Position numbers and translations under genes: made by a program | NCBI RefSeq assembly: GCF_900141885.1 | Contig: NZ_FQYY01000002.1 | Location: 248,001 to 312,000, forward strand | DNA length: 64,000 nucleotides | Direction of reading: 5' to 3' | Origin: Mesonia phycicola | GTDB lineage: Bacteria; Bacteroidota; Bacteroidia; Flavobacteriales; Flavobacteriaceae | Notes under the pieces: generated by a model | Told to the model about the DNA's origin: nothing | Databases searched by the model: none | Seen by the model: the letters and a program-made list of their open reading frames with translations, nothing else | Shown here: piece by piece, positions 27,835 to 35,222 of the stretch | Numbering within the stretch: position 1 is the first letter of the stretch | Layout: each line of letters opens with the position of its first letter

Positions 27835-29136
27835 TTAAGCTTCTTTTTGGTTAAGTACTTTTATTTGTCTCACCATTAACCAACTTACCACACAAGTAAG
27901 TAAAATATAAATCCCTGTATAAAAAAGTAAACTATAAAAAATACCTGGCATAGGTGTTACCGCATCTTTTGTTTTCATTACTTGGTAAATAATCCACGGT
28001 TGTCTACCAACTTCTGTAACAATCCACCCTGCTTCTAAAGCAATATAACCTAATGGAGCCATAAAGGTAAAAAGCAACCAAAACTTTCTGTTATCTTGCC
28101 ATTTTTTCCATTTTAAACTCAACAAATAAAATAAACCTACTATAGCAAGCAGCGTACCAATACCAACCATTATTTGAAACGCATAGTGCACTATAGCTAC
28201 TGGTGGTTGTTCATCTTCAGGGAAATCATTTAATCCTTTTACTTCTGCATCAAAATCACCAAAGGCTAAAAAAGAAAGTGCTTTAGGTATTTCTATTTTA
28301 TAACTTACTTCTTGCTTCTCTTCATCTACAATACCACCAATATAAAGCGGAGCTCCTTTCTCGGTTTCATAGTGCGCCTCTAGAGCAGCTAATTTACTTG
28401 GTTGACGCTCTGCTACATCTTTAGCAGAAATATCTCCGCTAATAGGTTGAAATAAAGCAGCAATTGCAGCAAAAATAATTGCTATGCTAAATGCTTTTTT
28501 GTGCAATACTACATTTCTTCCTTTATATACTTGATAGGCGTGAATACCAGCTACGGCAAAGCCAGTAGCTACAAAGGCAGCCAACGTCATATGTAATGCT
28601 TGAGTAAACCAAGCTCCGTTTAACATTGCTTGAATAGGATCTATATTAGAAAACACACCGTTTTCATAAGTAAAACCAGAAGGTGAATTCATCCAGCCGT
28701 TAGCAGCTACTACTAAAATGCCAGACATCACTCCAGAAACACCAATTATTACTCCGGTAAACCAATGAAATTTCTCTGGTAATTTTTTCCATCCATATAA
28801 ATAAAAACCTAAAGCTATTGCTTCTACAAAAAATGCTGCTCCCTCTAAAGAAAATGGCATTCCTATAATTGGCCCTGCATGTTTCATAAACTCTGGCCAG
28901 AGTAAACCTAATTCAAAAGAAAGCGCTGTACCAGAAACGGCTCCAGTTACAAAAAAAATTGCCACTCCTTTTTGCCAAGCTTTGGTTAGTTTTAAATAGA
29001 CTTTATCTTTAGTTTTTAACCATTTGTAATGAGAAATTACCATAAAAAAAGGCATCACCATTCCAATACAAGCAAACACAATGTGGAAAATAAGTGTTAT
29101 TGCCATTTGAAGTCTTGCGGCCTCTAGATTTTCCAT
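27835..29136 (-). CDS. cydA: Cytochrome bd ubiquinol oxidase subunit I
   Basis: Heme-bearing subunit of the bd-type terminal oxidase, 433 residues. The N-terminal helix has RLQMAITLIFHIVFA with a heme-ligand histidine near 18; QALHMTLAA gives a second heme ligand, and the quinol-site region GWIVTEVGRQPW is intact. The periplasmic Q-loop is short, as in cyanide-insensitive/short-Q-loop enzymes, not the long E. coli form. High-affinity oxygen reduction suits microaerobic growth. TAAATTTG on the minus strand (29162-29169) is a likely -7 box. Confidence 0.95.
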   Translation of the reverse strand: MENLEAARLQMAITLIFHIVFACIGMVMPFFMVISHYKWLKTKDKVYLKLTKAWQKGVAIFFVTGAVSGTALSFELGLLWPEFMKHAGPIIGMPFSLEGAAFFVEAIALGFYLYGWKKLPEKFHWFTGVIIGVSGVMSGILVVAANGWMNSPSGFTYENGVFSNIDPIQAMLNGAWFTQALHMTLAAFVATGFAVAGIHAYQVYKGRNVVLHKKAFSIAIIFAAIAALFQPISGDISAKDVAERQPSKLAALEAHYETEKGAPLYIGGIVDEEKQEVSYKIEIPKALSFLAFGDFDAEVKGLNDFPEDEQPPVAIVHYAFQIMVGIGTLLAIVGLFYLLSLKWKKWQDNRKFWLLFTFMAPLGYIALEAGWIVTEVGRQPWIIYQVMKTKDAVTPMPGIFYSLLFYTGIYILLTCVVSWLMVRQIKVLNQKEA

Positions 29137-29161
29137 ATAAATAGGTATTTATGTTCTCTTA

Positions 29162-29169
29162 CAAATTTA
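29162..29169 (-). promoter_or_regulatory. Bacteroidota -7 box of the cydAB-DUF423 transcript
   Basis: Read on the minus strand the sequence is TAAATTTG, fitting TAnnTTTG, 26 bases before the cydA start. A matching -33 element is not obvious. Confidence 0.5.
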
Positions 29170-29336
29170 CTTCATATCCCTTTAAAATCTGTAGCTTTTG
29201 TTACATAGTTTGCAGGTTTAACACTTTTTTTCTTTCTTCTTATTTTCATAATTAATCGTAATTTGCGCTACCTCATTTTTGCATTAATTTCATTCTTCTG
29301 TAAATTTTTACATTTAAAAATTATCTTCTCAAAACA

Positions 29337-29428
29337 CGATAATTATCTTTATCTACTCTACAAACGATAAAATACAATATCGTCTTTTAAAACGATATTT
29401 GCATTTATCGCTTTTTTAAACGATATTT
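29337..29428. promoter_or_regulatory. 28-bp-phased operator array upstream of satD
   Basis: CGATA occurs at 29337, 29365, 29393 and 29421, exactly 28 bases apart each time. The inverted element TATCG occurs at 29378 and 29406, also 28 apart. The result is two identical inverted repeats TATCG-N10-CGATA (29378-29397 and 29406-29425) separated by N8. The last site ends just before the satD start codon at 29434. Near-consensus -7 boxes (GATATTTG at 29394 and 29422) overlap the sites, so a bound protein would block RNA polymerase. The helix-turn-helix of the SatD-like product is the obvious candidate ligand. Confidence 0.8.
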
Positions 29429-29433
29429 GACCT

Positions 29434-30048
29434 ATGACAAGTGTAATAACAGGAGATATCATCAATTCTAAATCGGTTAAATTGCCTAAAGCATACTTAG
29501 AGCAAATAAGAACAACGCTTCAAGTACTAGGCAAAGAGCATACCGATTGGGAAATTTTTAGAGGAGACAGTTTTCAGATAGAAATTAAAGATCCGCTAAA
29601 TGTTTTTTGGCAATGTGTATACATAAAAGCTTCTTTAAAAACTATAAAAGAGCTTGATGCAAGAATGGCAATAGGGATTGGAGAGAAAACTTACCACGCC
29701 AAAACCATATCAGAGGCTAATGGCTCTGCATTTATAAATTCTGGAGAAGTATTTGAGACTCTTAAAAAAGAAAAAAGCAACTTACTAATTAATACAGGCC
29801 ATACAGATTTAGATAATGAGCTAAACGTATATTTTCAATTAGCATTAATGACGATGGATTATTGGACACCAAATTCTGCCGAAATTATTAAGCTATCTAT
29901 AGAAAATCCACAACTCAATCAAAAGCAATTAGGTGAGCTTATCGGGATCAAGCAAAATACCGTGAGTGAGCGACAAAAACGCGCAGCTTTAAGTCAATTA
30001 CAAGATTTTGACCTTATATTTAGAGAAAAAATTAATTCCATTTTATGA
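29434..30048 (+). CDS. SatD family protein with C-terminal helix-turn-helix
   Basis: Protein of 204 residues. The N-terminal part (TSVITGDIINSKSV, FRGDSFQIEI, ARMAIGIGEK) matches the SatD family, named from a Streptococcus mutans acid-tolerance locus; its fold looks nucleotide-cyclase-like, but activity is unproven. Residues about 160-195 (NQKQLGELIGIKQNTVSERQKRA) form a clear helix-turn-helix. It is preceded by a phased operator array and its stop overlaps the start of the DUF3307 gene by four bases. I infer an autoregulated sensor-regulator that controls the membrane protein. The ligand is unknown. Confidence 0.82.
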   Translation: MTSVITGDIINSKSVKLPKAYLEQIRTTLQVLGKEHTDWEIFRGDSFQIEIKDPLNVFWQCVYIKASLKTIKELDARMAIGIGEKTYHAKTISEANGSAFINSGEVFETLKKEKSNLLINTGHTDLDNELNVYFQLALMTMDYWTPNSAEIIKLSIENPQLNQKQLGELIGIKQNTVSERQKRAALSQLQDFDLIFREKINSIL

Positions 30049-30752
30049 TTATTCTGCTCAAACTTATTTTAGCTCACTTGGTGGGAGATTTTTTGTTGCA
30101 ACCTTATTCTTGGGTAAAAGAGAAAGAAAATAAAAAATTAGCTTCTAATAAACTCTACTTTCACGTAGGGATTCACTTATTGCTTAATTTTCTTTTTCTG
30201 TGGAATTTAAAACTTTGGTACGTCCCACTAATTATTGCCGTTACTCATTTGGGCATAGATGCCTGGAAACTTAGTTTTCAAAATAATAAAAATAGACGAT
30301 TACTCTTTTTTCTTGACCAGCTTTTTCATTTGATTATTATTTTTGGACTTTATTTTTTAATCGAGAGAGAGAACATTCACTTTAACCTCTCGCCTGTTTT
30401 TCTGTGTTACCTTACCGGAGCTATTTTCTTGAGCACCCCCGCATCAATTATGATAAAAACGCTAATTTCTATTTACAAGCCAAATACCGAGATAGAAAAA
30501 GACGAATCGCTCGAAAATGCAGGAAAATACATAGGTATCTTAGAGCGTTTACTCGTATTTGTTTTTATTGCTACACAACATTGGGAAGGCGTAGGATTTT
30601 TAATTGCTGCCAAATCTATTTTCCGCTTTAGCGACCTTACCCAATCTAAAGATAGAAAACTTACAGAATATATTTTAATTGGGACATTATTAAGCTTTGG
30701 TATAGCTATTAATGTTGCGCTTTTAATAGGTGTTTTACAGCATAGTTTATAA
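30045..30752 (+). CDS. DUF3307 multi-pass membrane protein
   Basis: Membrane protein of 235 residues with about six spans. The start LLKLILAHLVGDFLLQPYSWVKEKENK and HLGIDAWKL are the DUF3307 signature, with histidine and aspartate pairs inside the first and third hydrophobic segments that could bind metal or protons. ATGA overlap with the satD-like gene means coupled translation. Function is unknown. A decayed paralogue lies about 1.2 kb downstream. Confidence 0.85.
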   Translation: MIILLKLILAHLVGDFLLQPYSWVKEKENKKLASNKLYFHVGIHLLLNFLFLWNLKLWYVPLIIAVTHLGIDAWKLSFQNNKNRRLLFFLDQLFHLIIIFGLYFLIERENIHFNLSPVFLCYLTGAIFLSTPASIMIKTLISIYKPNTEIEKDESLENAGKYIGILERLLVFVFIATQHWEGVGFLIAAKSIFRFSDLTQSKDRKLTEYILIGTLLSFGIAINVALLIGVLQHSL

Positions 30753-30801
30753 AAAATGCCTCACTAAAATTGTTACAGAAAGGTATTTTTGATTAAAAAA
30801 A

Positions 30802-31638
30802 TTATCGTTTAACCACTCGCTTAATACTTTGCCCCCTATTATTCTGTATTTTCACAAAATAGACTCCAGCAGGAAGTTGTGAAATATCATATGTATTTTG
30901 CAAACCAAAATTTGCTACTTCATTACCTATAATAGAAAATACGCTTACATGCTCTATTTCTTCTAATGTTTTTACTTGAAAGTTATTTTGCACAGGATTA
31001 GGGTATAAAGCAGCTTCTATTTTGTTAGTAGTCTTTAGTGATAAATTACAATTTTCAGAAAAATTACTACTTCCAGAAATTGACCAAGTAGAATAAATTC
31101 CTTGTTGGTTCTGTGCATTTACAGAATTTGTTACTTCAAAACAAACGCTAGAATCTGATTCCTCTCCATATTTCTGTACATTTACTGATAAATTGTTAAG
31201 TTGAGTATCACTTCCCTTTAAATTAATTTTATTAAGTGACCAGGCATCAATCGCCTGAATAACTTGAAGGTTTGGATTGTTGGTCAGTATAATCTCTCCC
31301 ACAAGTATTGTAGTACTGTCTCCACCACTATTCATATAAAGTTCTTCTAAACTTCCTACTTGGCTCAAATCTAGTGTATAGCCTAATCCTGTATCAGAAA
31401 TATTAAGTATTTTAAGTGAATCAAAATCTTCTATTCCCGTTAAATCATTTAAAAGTATATTTTTTAAATCTAAATTTATTACACCACTAATATCACTTGT
31501 TAATACTTGCCCGTTTATAGTTTGATCAGAATCTATACCTAAATTAATCAAGGCTTGCTCAAAATTTTGGTCAGGAATGCTGGTGGTTTGCGCAGTAAGT
31601 TTTAAGCAAAAGAAAAAAATGTATATATATATTTTCAT
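30802..31638 (-). CDS. Short T9SS-sorted leucine-rich-repeat-like secreted protein
   Basis: Secreted protein of 278 residues. A signal peptide ends near KLTAQ. The next part (IPDQNFEQALINLGIDSDQTINGQVLTSDI, then LTGIEDFDSLKILNISD) is the start of a leucine-rich-repeat family common in Flavobacteria, but only one or two repeats remain where relatives have many. The last 80 residues form a type A sorting domain (LYPNPVQNNFQV, AGVYFVKIQNNRGQSIKRVVKR) that directs the protein through the type IX secretion system to the surface. Function unknown; it may be a shortened form. Confidence 0.8.
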   Translation of the reverse strand: MKIYIYIFFFCLKLTAQTTSIPDQNFEQALINLGIDSDQTINGQVLTSDISGVINLDLKNILLNDLTGIEDFDSLKILNISDTGLGYTLDLSQVGSLEELYMNSGGDSTTILVGEIILTNNPNLQVIQAIDAWSLNKINLKGSDTQLNNLSVNVQKYGEESDSSVCFEVTNSVNAQNQQGIYSTWSISGSSNFSENCNLSLKTTNKIEAALYPNPVQNNFQVKTLEEIEHVSVFSIIGNEVANFGLQNTYDISQLPAGVYFVKIQNNRGQSIKRVVKR

Positions 31639-31950
31639 GAAGTTTTTGTTTTATTGAATTATTAATAAATGTAGTTTAGATAGAAATCGTCGTTATATAG
31701 CCTTCATCTGCCCAAGATTTAATCATTGAAAGATTGAGGCTTATGCATTTAATTGCTATAATTTTAATTTATAGATTTACAATAAAACTCTTGTCATAAT
31801 TATATGATAATCGGTTGGTAATTTTTTTTTAATCGAATTAAATCTTAATTGGTTAAATAAAAAAAACTTACACCTAAATTACTTAAAAAATTTTAAACCA
31901 AACCATTAAGTGTTAAAATAACTTTTCAAAGCATTACACTTCTTTCATAT
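31639..31950. other. AT-rich gap with no recognised gene
   Basis: About 310 bases upstream of the T9SS-sorted gene. No reading frame, tRNA or strong hairpin was recognised. It may hold that gene's promoter and more decayed material, but nothing could be supported. Confidence 0.4.
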
Positions 31951-31954
31951 TTTA

Positions 31955-32400
31955 GCTTGTAGTAAATTTCATTAATTATAAAAATTGCTCATTTAGCCAT
32001 AGCTACTTAGAAACTTAGTTGTAAAACCAAAAAACAAACGTTTGTTCTTTTTTTCAATGAGTTATTCCACTCTTTAGTTATTTTGTTTTTTTATAATTTT
32101 TAAAATGAGTTAGTATTCCTTTAGAAATTTTGTCAATCTTATTGATTTAAATTTCCGTAGCATTTTTCTTAATCAACCAACTTCTTTTGTTATTAAAAGA
32201 CTTGTCTCTGTATATAAATTCAATACAAAAATTGGAAAAAAAGAAGCTCTAGAAAAGCAGAAATCTATAGTTGGTATACCAGAATGTTTATTGATATTTG
32301 TATTTATTGCCGCAAGATATTGGGAAGGTATAGCTCTTTAATTGCAGCCAAATCTATTTTTAGGTCTAGTAACTTTACAGATATATTATGTAGTTATTCC
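31955..32400 (+). pseudogene. Decayed copy of the DUF3307 gene
   Basis: The stretch aligns in order with the intact DUF3307 gene at 30045-30752 but has several frame breaks and stops. Bases 31985-32027 resemble the codons for IAVTHLGIDAWKLS. LFFNELFHSLVI (near 32050) matches LFFLDQLFHLII. From 32159 the frame reads SIFLNQPTSFVIKRLVSVYK, matching AIFLSTPASIMIKTLISIYK, and continues through FVFIAARYWEG against FVFIATQHWEG. A one-base deletion then brings in TAA at 32339-32341, while the shifted frame resumes LIAAKSIFR exactly as in the intact protein. No start codon or satD-like partner remains. Confidence 0.82.
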
Positions 32401-32421
32401 TTAAAATTTATATAGAATAAG

Positions 32422-32532
32422 GACCTTACCCTAACGGGTCGGGTTATCGGCAGTCGCTTTTTGTTTATCCCTTTTAGCTGCGCTCAAAGAAATAAAACAA
32501 AAGAGCTTCAACAAAGCCTCTACCCCTAACGC
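32422..32532 (-). repeat. Palindromic intergenic repeat, copy A
   Basis: On the minus strand this begins GCGTTAGGG and ends CCCGACCCGTTAGGGTA, with an internal imperfect hairpin (AGCTCTTTTGTTTTATTTC against GGGATAAACAAAAAGCG). The same 17-base ending is found exactly at 48434-48450, and the same GCGTTAGGG at 48371. I recognise the sequence type as one scattered between genes in many flavobacterial genomes. The copy stands between a pseudogene and an acetyltransferase gene. Confidence 0.8.
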
Positions 32533-32550
32533 AATAAACTTGAACCAAAA

Positions 32551-33108
32551 ATGAAATCTGAAAAAGAAAAAATGCTTTCTGGAGAATATTTTCATCCGTT
32601 TGACAAAGAGCTAAGCACAGAACGTTTACAAGCAAGAAAACTATTGCATGAACTCAACCATCTTTCTCCAGATAATTTTCAGCAGCAAAAAGAAATTATA
32701 AAAAAATTATTACCAAATTCTAGTAAAGCAACATTTATTCAGCCTCCATTTTACTGTGATTATGGCTACAATATAAAAACAGGTAAAGGCGTGTTTTTTA
32801 ATTTTAACTGTACTTTATTAGATTTAGCAACCATAGAAATAGGAGAAAAAACTCTACTAGGCCCCAACGTACAAATTTATACGGCAATACATCCCACCAA
32901 TGCAGAAAAACGCGCTACACATTTAGAAAAAGGAAAACCAGTTAGCATAGGTAGTAATGTATGGATTGGCGGCAATGTTACTATTTGTCCCGGAGTAAAA
33001 ATTGGAAATAAAAGTATAATTGGCGCAGGTAGTGTTGTAATTAAAGATATACCAGCAAACGTGATGGCTGCAGGCAACCCGTGTAAAGTAATAAAAGAGT
33101 TAGACTAA
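32551..33108 (+). CDS. Sugar O-acetyltransferase (left-handed beta-helix, Maa-like)
   Basis: Hexapeptide-repeat acetyltransferase of 185 residues using acetyl-CoA. The N-terminal helix region (MLSGEYFHPFDKELSTERLQAR) is the maltose/galactoside acetyltransferase type; the hexapeptide helix follows (IEIGEKTLLGPNVQIYTAIHP, VSIGSNVWIGGNVTICPGVKIGNKSIIGAGSVV). The catalytic histidine is H114 in TAIHPT. The C-terminal loop NPCKVIKELD is normal. The true acceptor is unknown. It converges with the HxlR gene, overlapping by four bases. Confidence 0.9.
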   Translation: MKSEKEKMLSGEYFHPFDKELSTERLQARKLLHELNHLSPDNFQQQKEIIKKLLPNSSKATFIQPPFYCDYGYNIKTGKGVFFNFNCTLLDLATIEIGEKTLLGPNVQIYTAIHPTNAEKRATHLEKGKPVSIGSNVWIGGNVTICPGVKIGNKSIIGAGSVVIKDIPANVMAAGNPCKVIKELD

Positions 33109-33467
33109 AAGCTTTTAATTACCTTTTCTCTATGTTGTAAACCCCAATCTGCAATTACGTTGGTTAAATCTTTTAAAGATTTTCCGTATTCTGTAATTTG
33201 GTAACTTACCATAACTGGTTTAGTATCTAAAACTTTTCTAACTATTAAATTATTGATCTCTAAATCTTTTAACTCTCTACTCAACATTTTACCAGAAATA
33301 CCAGGTATTTCTTTTAACAATTCAGAGTATCGCATAGGCTCGTAACAAAGACAAGCAATAATAGACACCTTCCACTTTCCGCTTAACACATCCATCGTAT
33401 CATGAATTGCTCTTATTTTTTGAGAGCAAGTCTTTAAAGTACAGGGTTTTTCTTCAATATTCTCCAT
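33105..33467 (-). CDS. HxlR family winged-helix transcriptional regulator
   Basis: Regulator of 120 residues. LSGKWKVSIIACLCYEPMRYSELLKEIPGISGKMLSRELKDLEINNLI is the HxlR winged helix. Cysteines near the N-terminus (PCTLKTCSQKI) and in the first helix (CLCYEP) could sense thiol stress, as in YodB-type members. It is divergent from a nitroreductase gene with 95 bases between them, the usual layout for a regulator and its target. Repeated TTACT/TGTCAC elements fill that space. Confidence 0.9.
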   Translation of the reverse strand: MENIEEKPCTLKTCSQKIRAIHDTMDVLSGKWKVSIIACLCYEPMRYSELLKEIPGISGKMLSRELKDLEINNLIVRKVLDTKPVMVSYQITEYGKSLKDLTNVIADWGLQHREKVIKSF

Positions 33468-33479
33468 AAAACATGTTGG

Positions 33480-33519
33480 TTACTTAAATGTCACTATTAC
33501 TTTTTGTCACAAAGTTACT
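33480..33519. promoter_or_regulatory. Candidate HxlR operator repeats
   Basis: TTACT occurs at 33480, 33497 and 33515 (spacing 17 and 18), and TGTCAC at 33489 and 33505 (spacing 16). They lie in the divergent regulator/nitroreductase promoter region, upstream of the -7 box TACCTTTG at 33539-33546. Confidence 0.5.
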
Positions 33520-33538
33520 ATATTAAACCCCTAACATA

Positions 33539-33546
33539 TACCTTTG
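33539..33546 (+). promoter_or_regulatory. Bacteroidota -7 box of the nitroreductase gene
   Basis: TACCTTTG fits TAnnTTTG and lies 16 bases before the start codon at 33563, directly downstream of the TTACT/TGTCAC repeats. Confidence 0.55.
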
Positions 33547-33562
33547 TATAAAAATTTATATA

Positions 33563-34255
33563 ATGAGTTTATTAGAAGATCTTAAATGGCGTTATGCCAC
33601 CAAAAAAATGAATGGTACAAAAGTACCTCAAGATAAATTAGATTATATTTTAGAAGCAGCTCGTTTAGCTCCTTCTTCTTCAGGGTTACAACCTTATAAA
33701 GTAATTGTTATTTCAGATAAAGCTTTACTAGAAAAAATAAAAGGCATCTCTTGGAACCAAAGCCAAGTAACAGATTGTTCTCACTTATTAGTATTTGCTG
33801 CTTGGGATGGTTACACAGATGAGCGTGTCTCTAAAGTATTTAATTATACGATGGATGAGCGTGGATTACCACACAGCACTATGGACGATTATAAAAATAA
33901 TTTGTTAGGTATGTACTCTCAATTAAGCCCAGAATGGCACGCACATCACGCGTCTAAGCAAAGTTATATTGCTTTTGGTTTAGCTATTGCTGCAGCTGCA
34001 GAGCAAAAAGTAGATGCTACTCCTATTGAAGGTTTTATACCAGAAAAGCTAGATAAACTTTTAAAATTAGAAGGTAGCGGTTATAAAAGTACTTTACTAT
34101 TACCAATTGGTTATCGTGAAGAAGAAAATGATTGGTTAGTAAATATGAAAAAAATACGTACGCCAAAAGAAGATTTTGTTACAGAAATGACTCTTGCAGA
34201 TGCGGCAGATTTTGATGAAGCACCAATGGAAGGCTCTTTAGGAGATCCTACTTAA
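33563..34255 (+). CDS. Nitroreductase family NAD(P)H oxidoreductase
   Basis: FMN-dependent oxidoreductase of 230 residues. The N-terminal RYATKKMNGTKVP and LEAARLAPSSSGLQPYKVIVI bind FMN phosphate and ring; the C-terminal YKSTLLLPIGYREEENDWLVNMKKIRTPKEDFV completes the NfsB-like fold. It probably reduces quinones, nitro compounds or other electrophiles. The divergent HxlR regulator suggests induction by such compounds. A perfect-palindrome terminator follows. Confidence 0.9.
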   Translation: MSLLEDLKWRYATKKMNGTKVPQDKLDYILEAARLAPSSSGLQPYKVIVISDKALLEKIKGISWNQSQVTDCSHLLVFAAWDGYTDERVSKVFNYTMDERGLPHSTMDDYKNNLLGMYSQLSPEWHAHHASKQSYIAFGLAIAAAAEQKVDATPIEGFIPEKLDKLLKLEGSGYKSTLLLPIGYREEENDWLVNMKKIRTPKEDFVTEMTLADAADFDEAPMEGSLGDPT

Positions 34256-34277
34256 AATAAAATAGGTTTGCAAAACT

Positions 34278-34312
34278 AAATCTCCTTATTGTTAACAATA
34301 AGGAGATTTTTT
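34278..34312 (+). terminator. Terminator after the nitroreductase gene
   Basis: A near-perfect palindrome: AAATCTCCTTATTG pairs with CAATAAGGAGATTT around a short centre, followed by T-rich sequence. Confidence 0.88.
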
Positions 34313-34400
34313 GTTTATTTCATAATTAAAATTGATATATTTTAAGAAATTTTTATTATCATTAGCTAAATTAAAAATATATTGTATTTAATTAAATTTC

Positions 34401-35153
34401 ATGAAATCTGAATTATATAAACAGCTTACCATACTTTCACCTTATTACAAAGAAAACTACTTACCCAGTGTATCTATAGATTGTGTTGTTTTTGGTTTTC
34501 ATAATGCTTGTTTAAAAGTTCTATTAATAAAGCTAAAAGAAAGTGAAACGTGGGGACTTCCTGGCGGATATTTAAAAAAAAAAGAAGATTTAAACGTAGG
34601 AGCTAATAGAATATTACAAGAAAGAACCGGTGCTACCAATATCTACTTAAATCAATTTAAAACATTTGGAGATAAAAACAGATCTGAAGCTCATTTTAAA
34701 GATTTTCCTGATGATTTGTGGCATAAACAACGCTACATATCTATTGCACATTACGCGTTAATAGATTTTGAAACCGTAACCCCTGTGATGGATCAATTTT
34801 CTGATGCTTGTGAATGGAAAGATATAGATATGTTACCTGAATTAATGATGGATCACCAACATATATTTGATGAAGCACTAATTCAACTTCGTAGAGATTT
34901 AAATTATAAACCAGTGGGTTTAAATCTTCTTCCTGAAAAATTTACCATGCCAGAGTTACAAAAACTCTATGAAATAATTTTAAACAAAAAACTAAATAGA
35001 GGTAATTTTTATAGAAAAATGACCCGTTATAATATTTTAGATAAATTAAACGAAACCCGTAAAGGTGGCGCACATAAAGCTCCAGATCTTTATAAATTTG
35101 ATATAGAAAACTATAATGCCGCTTTAAAAACTGGTTTACAAGAAAGTTGGTAA
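34401..35153 (+). CDS. NrtR-like Nudix-domain transcriptional regulator with degraded Nudix box
   Basis: Protein of 250 residues: an N-terminal Nudix domain (about 20-160) and a C-terminal winged helix (about 180-245, with FTMPELQKLYEIIL and GNFYRKMTRYNILDKL). The Nudix box reads GGYLKKKEDLNVGANRILQERTGA; the expected RExxEE appears as RILQER, so two catalytic glutamates are missing. Members with this erosion bind a sugar or nucleotide ligand without hydrolysing it. It is probably a DNA-binding regulator of sugar or NAD metabolism. No target gene is adjacent; carB converges from the other side. Confidence 0.82.
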   Translation: MKSELYKQLTILSPYYKENYLPSVSIDCVVFGFHNACLKVLLIKLKESETWGLPGGYLKKKEDLNVGANRILQERTGATNIYLNQFKTFGDKNRSEAHFKDFPDDLWHKQRYISIAHYALIDFETVTPVMDQFSDACEWKDIDMLPELMMDHQHIFDEALIQLRRDLNYKPVGLNLLPEKFTMPELQKLYEIILNKKLNRGNFYRKMTRYNILDKLNETRKGGAHKAPDLYKFDIENYNAALKTGLQESW

Positions 35154-35165
35154 CTTTTGCCTCAT

Positions 35166-35201
35166 AAAAAAAAGGGACTTCAATTTTGAAGTCCCTTTTT
35201 T
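35166..35201. terminator. Bidirectional terminator between the regulator gene and carB
   Basis: GGGACTTCAA and TTGAAGTCCC pair around a two- to four-base loop, with an A-tract before and a T-tract after, serving both convergent genes. Confidence 0.85.
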
Positions 35202-35222
35202 ATTACTACTAAATAATTTATC

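Noticed and set aside
29337-29428. Possible CRISPR or tandem-repeat array because of the regular 28-base spacing
   Set aside because: Only the short CGATA and TATCG blocks recur; there are no repeat/spacer boundaries, the units are too few and there are no cas genes. Operator sites explain it better.
30404-30631. 75-codon frame within the DUF3307 gene
   Set aside because: A same-strand shadow of a recognised gene with no family features and no initiation context.
32033-32046. Perfect 14-base palindrome AACAAACGTTTGTT
   Set aside because: It is inside the decayed DUF3307 copy, where it corresponds to codons of the intact gene, and occurs once; chance is the simpler explanation.
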